Below are positions 1-12,439 of a stretch of 64,000 nt of DNA, piece after piece (position 1 is the first letter of the stretch; each line of letters begins with the position of its first letter). A model generated the notes under the pieces. It worked only from the letters and a program-made list of their open reading frames with translations. It had not been told where the DNA came from and searched no databases. The position numbers were made by a program, and so were the translations under genes. The DNA comes from Amorphophallus konjac (lineage: Eukaryota; Streptophyta; Magnoliopsida; Alismatales; Araceae). The stretch is from assembly GCA_022559845.1 (NCBI GenBank), contig JAHNEJ010001739.1, positions 62,001 to 126,000 of the forward strand. The letters are read 5' to 3'.

Positions 1-1475
1 TTCGCTCCCATCACCATTTTTTGCCCAACGTGAATTGTGAACGTTGGGAGCCAATATTTTAAAATTCGACTCGGATTAGTTAGCGAGTCACGGGTTAATA
101 ATTTAACTGTTCGAGTTAATTTGTGACTCGTAATATTAAAACTTTTCACGTCGATATTATGTATCTATAAAATTTAATGCACTTTATTTTCTACGTTGTA
201 TGATTTTCTTTGCTCTTTTGTGACATATAAGTTGTCTCGTAGGAAGACGTCAGTTCATTAAGTTTATTATTAGATTTTTAGATTTTCTTTGTTTATTTCT
301 ACACGTAGAGAAAAAGAGATTTAGAATTAAGATCTTTTCAATTTTTAAAATTTGTGTTAATATCGTTAAATATTAAGATCATAAAGAATTTAATTTTAAG
401 GATGACACTTCATATTCTATATTTATTTACATATTAAATTAAAACTTAGCTTAACGATAAAAATTTAGAAAATGTGAAATAAATTTTAAATCTGATCGGG
501 TCATATTAATTTTACTGAGTTGGACTGAGTTAACCGAGTTGAGCCAGAGTTAACCGAATTTGACCAAAATTTAGATCTTAACTAATTTAGGTAGAGTTTC
601 AACTTAATTTTAAGATCGAGTCACGGGTAAATCGGTCGGACAGACTGAGTTGAGCCGAATTTTAAAGCAATGCCGGGAGCAACATACGAACACGTACGAC
701 ACGATGCGGACCACTCGGAAAAGGATTTCTTTCTGAGATCCGTTTGTTGGACCTCAGTTGCCGCATCACGTTGCAGTGCACACTTTGAGATGGAGAAATA
801 TATATATATATATTGTTTTTTATTATTTTAGTTATTTGGACAAACTATCTATTCGTATCATCCCAATCTTGAATCAGATACATAAAAAATGTCATTTTTC
901 ACGTTAAAAAACAGGCAGACTAAAAGTAGTCCATTAAAGACATCTGTTCTTTTTTATTATTATTTTATTTGTAATCGATCCTATCTAAAATCAGATGGTA
1001 CGAGCAATTTGTTTGTAAAGAAAATAATCAAAAAAAATAAAATAAAATGTTTTATCTGCATCCCAATACCATGTAACAAGCGGTGCAGCAGCTAGAACTC
1101 TTTTTCTCAAGAGACCTCGCGCCCACTGTTGTTGGCGATTTTGGGCCGAGTTTCAGGACGTTTTAAGTAGGCCGCGACTGTGCTGCGCGCCCAGAGAGGC
1201 CGGCTGCAGGGTTGTTGAGAGAGGTTTACGTTGATTGATTTGATGTGTTATATATGTTAAGAGAGTAAAAAGGCTGTATTAGGAAACGTAACATGGTGAT
1301 TAACATCTATAATCCCTGCTTCTCTTGACTTATATTTTCACGATGTGATGTAAGAGAAAAGAAAAAGGCCTAAGATTTATAGAGCTTAAGAAATGCATAA
1401 AAACTCTTTACCATTCCGTGTCCTTCGATCTTCGCGTAGTCACTATACTTTTTTTTCACGCCAACGTCTCTGAGG
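1..1475. other. AT-rich intergenic DNA, no gene seen
   Basis: No convincing coding exon or RNA gene is visible. The first 670 bases contain short scattered motifs built on gagtt/gactcg (for example around 490-560 and 600-660) that resemble the interior of the TIR elements at 1476 and 54425, so part of this may be decayed transposon. A short TA run lies near 798-813. The 68-residue open frame at 889-1095 is low-complexity and has no support as a gene. Confidence 0.5.
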
Positions 1476-1710
1476 CAAGGTTCGCCGACTCTATGGATCG
1501 AATCGGATCTTCTTTGATCTGATATAATACGCTCGAGTTGCAATCAACTCGGCCCGACTCGACATGCATCATCTCCTCTCTCTCTCTCTCTCTCTCACTG
1601 TGACTCGGCCTGACGCCGATCCTGGAGGTGATCCGTAACATATCTGATTTTCTCAAATACGGTACGACATGCCCAAGTCAACTCGAGTTAGACCGAGTCA
1701 ACAAACCATA
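1476..1710. mobile_element. small TIR element (MITE-like)
   Basis: The left end reads CAAGGTTCGCCGACTC and the right end, reverse complemented, reads TATGGTTTGTTGACTC, forming imperfect terminal inverted repeats about 235 bp apart. Similar flanks (ctctgagg before, ttttgagg after) are a candidate imperfect 8-bp target duplication. A related element with nearly the same ends lies at 54425-54921. No transposase is present, so it is non-autonomous; the superfamily is undecided (hAT or Mutator-like). Confidence 0.5.
1574..1597. repeat. (CT)n microsatellite
   Basis: A nearly uninterrupted CT run lies inside the TIR element at 1476-1710. Confidence 0.8.
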
Positions 1711-1915
1711 TTTTGAGGACGGTAACAATCATGGTTGCGAGTTTGCAACAAAGGGGGCAGTGTCTGTATGCAACGAAGATAATCATGGGCGTGGAAATTT
1801 GCTCACGGCCATTTTGGTCCAAAAGGGCGTGTTCAAACCCGCCATTATGTAGAAGTTTTGTAACAAAACTGATGCTTATGAACTAGAAAATAAATAAGCT
1901 AGCAAATAAAAAGAA

Positions 1916-2307
1916 AATATTTTACATATATATCCTTGTAAATTTTGATTTTGTTAAATATACCTTTCATCAGAACATATTATCATAAATATCCTCAAAA
2001 TGAGTAATGTGACGATTATACCCTCGTCATAACTCCGATGTGTTTAACCCAAACTGTGTGAATTAAATAGTAAGATTTTTATATATATACTCCTATAAAA
2101 TTCACTTTTGTCAAATATATCCTAGATTTAACGACGGTAGATGACATATTTCATAGAATATTCTCTTCCGTCGACGGCACGGCAATAAACTAAAAGAATA
2201 TAACTGCAACATTTCTTTCTAAACGAAAGATATTCACGATAATATACTCAGATGAAGGACATATTTGACAAAATCAAACTTTACGGGGATATACACGTAA
2301 AAATCCC
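1916..2307. mobile_element. Mutator-type MITE with ~75-bp TIRs
   Basis: The first ~75 bases (TTTTACATATATATCC...) match the reverse complement of the last ~75 (TTTTTACGTGTATATCC...) with scattered mismatches, giving long terminal inverted repeats. The 9-bp direct repeat TAAAAAGAA flanks the element exactly (1907-1915 and 2308-2316), as expected for Mutator-like transposition. It has no coding capacity and sits just beyond the 3' end of the minus-strand RFWD3-like gene, where it could fall within or next to the 3' UTR. Confidence 0.75.
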
Positions 2308-2443
2308 TAAAAAGAATTATGTACAGGTAACTGTTCTACCTAATGTTTCAGAAAGAAAGATATACAGATTAGATAGATACAAACATTACAGATAGAGAGG
2401 CCTATCCAAGTGAGAAGACATGGTGTGACGGAGAAAGACAAGA

Positions 2444-2954
2444 TTAGATGGCATCAAAACTCGAGAGCACACGGAAAAGCTGGAGCCTTCTCTCACTGAC
2501 GCAGCCCAGTAGGGCAGGTCCCATGGAGTACGAGTACTTGACGTCAAATATGGGATGCTCATGTGGTTTAAGACGACGAACAACCCGAAATGATGCCAAG
2601 TCCCGTATGCAGAGGCCATGGAATGCTTCGTCCCCGTATACAAAGAGTGGATCGCCGCCACCTTCCACCGGTATGATTGCCGAGCGGGGCATTCGCACCT
2701 CACTAACATTGCCGGAAGTGATATCACGCTTCTGAAAGTTGTTGTTGCCATCAACCCTCTTCAAGAAAACATGGGTGCCTAGCCTTACTGGTCCAGTAAC
2801 AGGAGGTGATAGTGACTGTGAGGGCTGGGATCCTGCAGCAGCACTGTTGGTCTCGACTTTGGGGCGAAATGAGGCAACAATGTCGGCACTTGAATTGCTG
2901 CAGGCAATTGATATGCAAACACCTTGGTTCTCTGTCGCAGGCACCAATACCGGA
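2444..2954 (-). CDS. RFWD3-like: RFWD3-like exon 14 (C-terminus)
   Basis: The acceptor reads aatgcag and the exon ends at TAA (2444-2446). It encodes the last WD40-like blades, including [19 protein letters not shown] and [13 protein letters not shown], which is typical of the RFWD3 C-terminus. Confidence 0.88.
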
Positions 2955-5900
2955 CTGCATTGCATTTGACAAATGAAATGAAAGTATCAGCAACCTTAAT
3001 CCTATGATGAAAGTAAGTATGTTGTTGGTCTCGAGTCATTCACATCAGAAAAGAAGGCCCACAAATGAACAGTGACATCCAGTAACAGAAGAGAAATAAG
3101 ACATGTAAGGCTTCAAAACTCGTTTGGAACATGCTCTGCCTGGCACTACCTGGTTTCCTTATCACCAACATCCCAACAACAGAGACCCACCGAAGAAGCA
3201 GTAAGGAGTGTCCGACCACCGTGTAGTTCATTTGATGCAAGAGAATGAATTGTATGCACAGGGTGCCGGCTCAAACCAGCTCGTGATTCCAGTGGCTTTG
3301 CAGTTTGACGGACATCAAAAATTAATAATGTGCCATCCTACAAGAAGGAAAAAAACTGAAGTTAATGACCACAAATCCCACAGGCTCTTTGCCATGGGCT
3401 AGATGAGTTTCTCCACATTTTTGTTTTTTTTCTGAAAGTGGGTGGTACCACTATTGTATAAAATGAAAAGAATGTACAAGTATAGGTTGTCACAACCGCA
3501 AAAAATGGCCACCCCCCCCCCCAAAAAAAAAAGAACCTATACAAGAAAGGCCACACAAAGGTAGTGTGGATCTGACTTAAACTCGCAGACAGCCAAAAAG
3601 AGAAGGGAATTCACATTGCAAAAGAGTAGCAGCTCATTCCCTTACTCTATCACAAACAAAAGATACAAGAGCTTCCTCGGCCCGAGATTCCCTGTTGAAG
3701 ATCCGATTGTTCCGCTCCCCCCGCAACGTCCACAGGGTGGCGTTGTGGTGCCGCTCTACATTTTTGTTGAGTTTGATTTTGCTTATTCAGACTGCACACA
3801 GGTGTTGTATAATATGCGAGGATCCCGTTTGGAGGGCACCATATAGTTTTATACACACCATTTCCTCCTATTTAATGGACAGCAAATTGCACTGATACCC
3901 TCCTTCAGAGAAGGAATAGCACCCACAAAAGTTTCTAAAGCATATGTATAAGGTACTTGCAAATCCAAATTCCAGCGGAGTTATGGAACAGACCTGTAAT
4001 CCAGCATAAATATGATATGGAGCATCCACATCCCACGAACATGACCATGAAGGTCCCTGTGGGGAAAGGGGAACTGAGGTCAGAATGTTCTCGAAAGAGG
4101 TTACAAACACGATCAAGGATGCACGAAATGAGCTGATAACATGTAATACACAATAAAGAGATACTCAATTGCTTGCCTTACGGCTTACGCAGTGGCATGT
4201 AAGACAACTAAAGAATTAAATTTCGACCGGCAGTCCAGTCTGTGGCTGATAGTTACCTTGGTGAAAACTATAAATCACTACCAACTAGGATTTTGGTTCC
4301 AACCCAATCTGTGGCTATTCGTTAACCTTGCAAAGATCATACATAGTATATCAAGCATCTTACCATCATTGTCTATGACTTCCTGAAATGTAGGGCAACT
4401 TTTATGGGTTGCTCCCTCTAACAAAGAGGAAGCAGACGATCTTCCAACATTTGTCTTGACTTGTGCTTGACACAATATAGAGAGTCAACTCAAATGTCAA
4501 ATCGAGTCACAAAACTTTACCAATATATGCATACGGCAGACATGCTCAAATGCCCCCATGGAAAGAGAATCATTATGTTCATGGTGTCTACTGTGATGAC
4601 GGTAGCAAGCATTGTAAAGATCAGATTGAGCAACCACATTGGGTATGTCCGACCCATATCGCACAGGACTGTCTGATATAATGGAATGAATCAAAATGGG
4701 TTTACATATTAATAAAAATATTCTACAAATAAAAATGACCTTTATAAATAAAAATATTAGATAAAGATTGAAGATTCTAGGGCAAAGGAAGAAGAGGGAG
4801 AGAGGAGAAAACGGTCTCCTAGAAGGAGGAGAATAGGAGTCGCGATCTCAACCTATCGCGCCCACCAACCTGATATATATAATAAGAATAAAAGAACCAA
4901 TATACAAGTATGCCCCTCTAGGAAATAAGAGAGGAATAAAGCGCAGAAAGACTAGAAAAACCTAGAAGAGACAAAAATAACCCTACTTACAACACTCCCC
5001 CTCAAGTTGAACATGGATATCTAGAATGTTCAACTTGACGAGAGCAATCTGAAAAGTAGTCTGAGTTACACCCTTGGTGAAGATATCAGCCAGCTGCTCC
5101 TCTGACTTAATGAAAGGCAAACATAGTTCCCCAGAATCCAGCTTCTCACGAACAAAATGCCGATCAATTTCTATATGCTTCGTCCGATCATGCTGCACAG
5201 GATTATTAGCTATATTGATTGCAGCCTTATTATCACAATATAGCTTCAGAGGAGCGACGGCAACCAATCCAACGTCTTTCAATAGAAGTTTCAGCCAGAT
5301 CAATTCTGCTACTCCTTGGGCCATAGCCCTATACTCAGCTTCAGCGCTTGAACGAGCACAAACACTTTGTTTCTTGCTTCTCCACGTAACTAGATTTCCT
5401 CCCAACAAAGTGCAATATCCAGTAGTAGACCTTATATCATCCTTTGAGCCAGCCAAATCAGCATCAGTGAAACACTCCAAGGTCAAAGCGACGGATCTTC
5501 TAAATAGAAGTCCTTTTCCTGGGCAAGATTTCAGATACCTGAGAATTCTTTCTACAGCCTTCATGTGTCCTTGTCGAGGATCATGCATGAACTGGCTGAC
5601 AGTATTCACAGCAAAGGTAATATCAGGTCTAGTCAAAGACAAATACAAGAGTTTTCCAACTAGACGCTGATATACACCCTTTTCATGAGAAGAAAGTTTA
5701 TCACCATTGTCACTAGTCAAGCCATGATTTGTTTCAATCGGAGTATAGGCTGGTTTGCATCCCAACTTTCCTGTTTCCTTGAGAAGATCTAGGACATACT
5801 TGCGCTGGCAAACATAAATACCCTTCTCAGAATAAGCTACCTCTATTCCCAGAAAATAGCGCAGCTTACCCAGGTCCTTGATTTCAAATTCAGCTTGAAG

Positions 5901-8900
5901 TTTCTCTTTCAACCTTTCTATTTCATCACTGTCATCACCAGTAACGATCATATCGTCTACATACACAAGCAATAAAGTAATTTTTCCATTGCTCTTTTTC
6001 ACAAAGAGAGTATGATCGGCATTTCCTTGAGAGAAGCCAAACACAAGCATCGCTTTTCGCAGCCTATCAAACCACGCTCTGGGTGACTGTTTCAAACCAT
6101 ACAGGGCCTTCTTAAGTTTACACACCTTGCCATTTGCATTAACACCAGGAGGAGGCTTCATATACACTTCTTCCTGAAGATCACCATTCAGGAAAGCATT
6201 TTTAACATCCAACTGATGAAGTTGCCAATCAAACATTGCAGCCAAAGACAATACCACCCTCACAGATTTCAGATTTGCAACTGGGGCAAAGGTTTCTGTA
6301 TAGTCAATACCATATGTCTGTGTGAATCCCTGGGCAACCAGCCTAGCCTTATATCTGATGACTTCTCCCTCTGCATTGTATTTCAAAGCGTATATCCATT
6401 TTAAGCCAACTAGATTTTTTCCGTGAGGAGGATCCACCAATTCCCAAGTGTCGTTCCTGTAAAGAGCTCTCATCTCCTCATCCATTGCTTCCTTCCAACG
6501 AGGATCTCCTATAGCTTCATGATAAGAAGATGGAACAACATGTTTGGATATAGAAGAAGTAAAAACACGATAGGTGGCTGAAAGATGAGAATACGATATA
6601 TGATTAGAAATAGGATGCTGAGTACAAGACCTTACACCCTTTCTGAGAGCAATGGGGGGCTCAGAATCATCGGTGCCAGCTACCGACTCTACCAGCCGTT
6701 CCATAGTTGGACTTTTTCTATCCTTCCGTCGCCTGTAGGTAATGATCTGAGGAACCGGAGAGGGCTGCTGCTGTGGGGTCTCATTTGGGACCTCTTTAGG
6801 CATGCAAAGAGCCAATATCACAGGGAGAGACTGAAGAAACCAAGGATGGCATTGTAGACTCCCCCTGAGGATGAGTCGCAGCAGTATAGTAAGACTCAGT
6901 CTCAAAAAAGGTGACATCCTTGATAACATAGTGTCTTCTAGCAGCCGGATCAAAACACTTATAACCTTTTTGACTAGTGGATTACCCTAGAAAAATACCT
7001 TTAATGGACCAAGGATCCAGTTTGGTGTTGTGGGGACCAAGGACATGAATGTAACATAGGCATCCAAACACACGAGGAATAAGAGGAAACAAGGGGACCT
7101 GAGGACGCAAGATGGAGACTGGAGACCGATACCCCAGACCTCGGGATGGCAATCGATTTATGATATATGTGGCAGCAAGAACAGCATCTACCCAAAAATA
7201 TTTTGGAAGGTGATGCTTTTTTTTTGAAAGGTGATGCTGAAAAAGGAAAGCACGGGCTGTTTCAAGTAAGTGGCGGTTCTTTCGTTCTGCCACCCCATTT
7301 TGTTGTGGACTATAGGCAAGACAAGAAGGCTACGACGGTAGCCCCACAAGGCGGTCCTCCAGAGGACGATCTGACCAGCAGGAGAGGAAGAAGAAGAGGA
7401 GGACCCGCGGCCGATCAGATCTTAGGATCTCTGCTCTGATACCATGAAGATTCTAGGGCAAGGAGGAAGAAGAGAGAGAGAGAGGAGAAAACGGTCTCCT
7501 AGAAGGAGGAGAATAGGAGTCGCGATCTTAACCTATCGTGCCCACCAACCTGATATATATAATAAGAATAAAAGAACCAAATTACAAGTATGCCCCTCTA
7601 GGAAATAAGAGAGGAATAAAGCGCAGAAAGACTAGAAAAACCTAGAAGAGACCAAAATAACCCTACTTACAACAAAGATAAAAAGTATAATTGCAAATAT
7701 ATTATATGCAAGGTTATCTTCTCATAAATTTAGACCTCTTTTTACTCTCAAGGTGTAGTCCTACACTCCTACCCTTCCAAACACAGCATAAAGTAAAAGG
7801 CAAAGGGAAGAGAAGGAAGAAGGGCAGTTGATGGCAGTGGCAGTAGGCTGTGCCAGCTTACCAGCAGTGCCAGCTTACCAGCAGTGCCCAAGGAAATGAT
7901 TTTTGTAGCAGCTAATGGAGAACTAAGAACGGCTGATTCTGTTGGCAGGAGTGGGCAACAAGTAGCAGTGGCTACTGACTTCTGCAGCTGCTGGCTTCTT
8001 TCAAAAGAGGGAAGGGTAAACCCCTTTTCTGTGAATAGGAAGAGGCCAGGCCAACCCATTTGGATTCAAATCAGCCAAGATCAGCCTACTCACGATGGGA
8101 TCAACCTTGAAATTGCAAAAGTTCAGAACTGGCAGACAGGTTGTCTTGAGTGGTGCTTCTCTAGGCATATAGTCTAAATCTAACAAGGAAGAATGTGTGG
8201 ACGCATTATGCACATCCAAGTTGAGCAGGGCGATACGGTTTTAGACTTCTAGCAATGTCTTCTAAGATAGAATTCAGAAGAAATGATGTATTTGACTAAA
8301 ATCCAAAGAGAAAGAACAACATTTTTAGTGGTAGTTTAAGATTTGAACCAATTAACTCAAGAAATGTCAGGGGCACATTTACCGGCAAGTTATACTTCAG
8401 GACAACATTATTGCTTTCCAAGCTGAAAAACAGCCACAGTAATGAATTACCATCTCTCACATGTGAAAGAGTCCAGCAAACAAAAAAAGAAAAAGAGAGC
8501 ATAACAAGTGTACCTGAAAATAGATAACTTCTTCCCCAGAGATGCCAACAGCGCAAGCCTACCAGGAAGAACTGTGTTGGCATGTGCAAAATGCAGGTCC
8601 CTAACTGTGCCGGTGTCATCAGGAAGCTGAACATTTTGCATTGCAGATGGACATAAAAAACTAATCTGCATAGGAAGTAGACAGAAAGAACCCTCGGCAG
8701 TTAAGAGATTTTCAACAACCAGACTGAGTGATGTTTACGCAGATTTGGAAAAGAAGAAAATACTTTAGTCAAAATGTGCCCTCCTCTGGATGACTTTCCT
8801 GAGACAAGTAAAATTTGACTAGAAGCATCAATATCCAAAAGTCTGGCCCCATCTAATGCTAATTCGTCCTGTTAAGAGTGAAAGGTAACCTGGTCATCGT

Positions 8901-11900
8901 GAAAATCATCCAGAAAGAACAGGAAATGTATGCTAGAGGATGGTATCCACTGGCAATTTGTCACCGAAGTACGAGGTCCGGGAAACCAGCTATACGTCAA
9001 GTAGCACATATGACCTTACCAATCGGTCTATGATCACACAAGATGCTACTCTATCTTGATCACACAGAGTTTGAAATTAAGAATTTAGAGTGTACACTAA
9101 ATAAAAGGATGCACAAAACTATAGCAATCCCTAATTAAGTAATTATGACTTTTATATTCTAGACGGTATCAGATTGAATATTTGCCCATGTCACTTCACT
9201 TTCTGGAAAAAGCCATCATGGGCAGTTTTTAAGGAATAAACTCACAATGAACATGGAAAACAAGATGAAAACGGCACTTAACAAATTACTTTTCATCTCT
9301 CTAAAATATCTCAAGCGATTTCTCTCATAGTTGTACAGAAACAGTACCAGGTTTTCCCCAAAAAGAGGCAAACAGTATCAGACCTGTAAAACAAAAGCAC
9401 TAGAGAGAGAAGCCCCTTGGCCAGAATGTTGAACAGCAAAGCTCCGCCCTGCATTCACATATTCCAATATCAATCAGTGCCAATTAGGACCAAAAGCAAC
9501 ATCAATATCATTTGGTGGAATACCATGATGATCATCACAGGAAAAAAGTTTGTATTATAATGTAGAACATTCGGACAATAGAACACAAGCAAAGAGTGAA
9601 ACATGGCAAAAGAGAAAACAATTGGCAAGGAAGTTGTTACCCGAAAACATTTGCCCAGGGTGGATTTGGGAGTCATTTATGAAGTTGGAGGACCCCATGT
9701 GAGTTGCTCCTAAAAGAGGTTGACGTAGACATGGCTTTTTCTACACATAAGAAATGAAATTTAGTGATAACAAGAAACTGCAAAATGCCACCCCTTTCAC
9801 CACACAATAACTTAGTAGACACATGCATATAATAGAACAACAGCTCAAGAAACATACTGTTGGAATAATCCCGTATTGAAAATGGACTAATATAAAAATA
9901 TATTTAAAATAGTGGAATCTTCTCCACTAAATACCTTAAGATTTTGAGTTGGATGGCTGTTTCAAGCGGAAAAATAACGAGAAAATTTGTGTTTATTTAT
10001 TGAACAAAGATGCACATTTGTTAGCTATTTGATCAGCATGTGCATGATTATTTCGACATTTTATGTTGAACAGGCAATTTAAGGTTCGTGTACTAGACTT
10101 TTCTCTACCGACCGTAGTCGGTGTTTATTTACATCGACGTAAAATCCGAACACATTTGATTAACTGTCAAAGACACCTTTTGCCTCTATATCTGTTGTGC
10201 TATAAATGATCTTGATAATCACCCGTTACGAGTACATACTCTTGAAAGAAAGTTTGAAGACTTTTCATTCTCTAAATATATATAATTTGGATTACAATCG
10301 GTCTTTTAAGACCTTCACATTTGATCCCGATCATGAAATCAGGTTTTTGGGTTTATATTCCATCACAATCCAATCGTTGAATATGCTTCAGTCTATAGCC
10401 AAACCTATGAATTGGCTTCTATCATGATCGGACCTTTGAATTGGCTTCTGTCCTCGATCGGACAGTTGGATTTGGACTTCATCATGATCGGACCATTGGA
10501 TCGCCAATATGATCACAATTGGTCCATCGGATCTACTGCTGATCACGATTTGACTATCAGATTTGTTCCTAGTTGAGATTTGACCGTTGAATTTGCTTTG
10601 AATCAAGATCTAACCGTTGATTTGGTTCCTGGTCTCGATCCGGCCATTGAATTTGAATATGATCAAGATTCGACCGTTAGATTTACTCCTGATTGACATC
10701 TGACTGTTAATTTTAAGTTTTGACCCAATCGGATCGTTAGATAGTCAATATGATCACTAACAGACCATCGGATTTACCCGTGATTATGATCACTCTTGAA
10801 TTGAGTTGATGTCTTTAACGGACATTTGCACACATGGCAGAGGCATATTTGTAATTTTTGACCATTTCTGGATATTTCTGTAATTTTGATCCCTTCCAGA
10901 GCATTCCTACAATTTCTGACCTTTTTTTAGTATTTCTATAATTTTGGACCCTTCCCGAATATTTCTGTAATTTTGGACCCTTTCTGGGTATTTTTACAAT
11001 TTGCTTGATTTCCATGGACTTATCTGATCACGAGACACATTCACAAGCCTTCATGCTTAAATCTTCTTGGCCGCCCCATGATGCTTGGGCTATGCTCATT
11101 TTTCTTGGATTCAAAAATGTCCATTGAGTTAGACACAATTCACATGGGGCATATATGCAACACATCCCCTTTCGTGTATTTTGTTTTGTAGATGTGTTTA
11201 AGCACAAGAAAAAGACCACTTCCAAACTCAAGCGACCCTTCCTTGGGTACTTGATGCCTCCTTTCTCCATGCTTGATCCTTACTAGATGCCGTCCATGGA
11301 CTTTTCTACAATTTTTCCATAGGCGGGGGATTTCGGCAATTTTTTCACTAGAGGAGTATTTCCATAAATTCTGGACCTTCTAAGATCTTTTCTGCAATTT
11401 CCAACCAGCAGGAGGTATTCCCGCAATTTCTTGGGGGTCTATAATTTTCTAACAGATCAGGACATTTCTAAAATTTCTGATATTTTCAGGGTTTTTCCTG
11501 CAATTTTTTGATCTTTTAAGGTTTTTTGCAGTTTACCACCAGCAGGGGCCTTTTTGAAATTATCCCAACAGCAGGGACCTTTTTTTAAATTTTCTTCTGA
11601 CCTTCCCTGCAAATACTTGTGCAGGGGCATCTTTATAATTTCAGAACTTCAAATAATACCCTGTGCGGGGGTATCTTCACAATTTCCAATCTTCAGAAAA
11701 TACCCTGCACAGAAGTATATTTGCAATTTCCAAATTTCAGTGAACATCTGCCCAAGGGCATATTAGCAATTCCCAATCTTCAGAAAATATGTTACACAGG
11801 GACATATTTGCAAGTTCAAGTGTCCAGAAAATATCTTGCACAAGCACAAGTCTTCACATAATTTTGTAATCTTCAAAACACATCCAGCATGAGGGCATAT

Positions 11901-12397
11901 GCATAATTTCTGACCTATGATGACAGGTATATATGTAAAACCCTTCTTTTTGATTTCTTTTATACATACACGAGCGAAAGAACCTGTCTCTCCTTCTTGG
12001 GCTCCATGTTTCATGCTTCATACTCTGTCTCATGTCTTCCCAAAAAAAGATTAGTCCTCAGCCCTCCTTGGACCTTCTTGCGCACTTGGGATGCTCCAAG
12101 TCTTCAAGGCTCCTCCAAGCTTCTCCAAAGTTTCTCCAAGGGGGCGAGTTGCAAGCTCCATCCACCAAGTGAGCCAAGGCCCTCCCCCCCTTTTATAGGG
12201 GTGGAGATGATTTGCCAGAGGGAGATGAAGGGTTTTTGGACATTTTATCCCCTCCGGGTTTGAAAGGAGGAGGGGCATAAAAGCAAAAGAGATGAGAGAG
12301 ATTGATAGAGGAAAGGAGGGGATTCCTCCCGGTTTGCAAGACCCGGTGGTGATCCCTCCGGGTATTCCTCTCCCCCTTCCTTTTTCTTTTTTTTTTT

Positions 12398-12439
<42 letters not shown>

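Larger units (their letters stand above)
4769..7674 (-). mobile_element. Ty1/copia element, internally deleted
   Basis: Near-identical LTRs (4769-4994 and 7445-7674, TG...CA) are flanked by the perfect target duplication AAGAT (4764-4768, 7675-7679). On the minus strand a tRNA-iMet primer site (TGGTATCAGAGCA) follows the 5' LTR at 7444-7432, and a purine tract (GAGGGGGAG) precedes the 3' LTR at 5003-4995. At 2.9 kb it is well below the ~5 kb usual for copia: gag, protease and the N-terminal integrase are missing. It sits in intron 11 of the host gene, in the same orientation. Confidence 0.93.
4057..8382 (-). other. intron 11 of RFWD3-like gene (4.3 kb)
   Basis: Two thirds of this intron is the copia element at 4769-7674. 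The remainder (4057-4763 and 7680-8382) shows no exon or RNA gene. Near 7855-7890 a short tandem repeat of gtgccagcttaccagca is visible. Confidence 0.8.
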
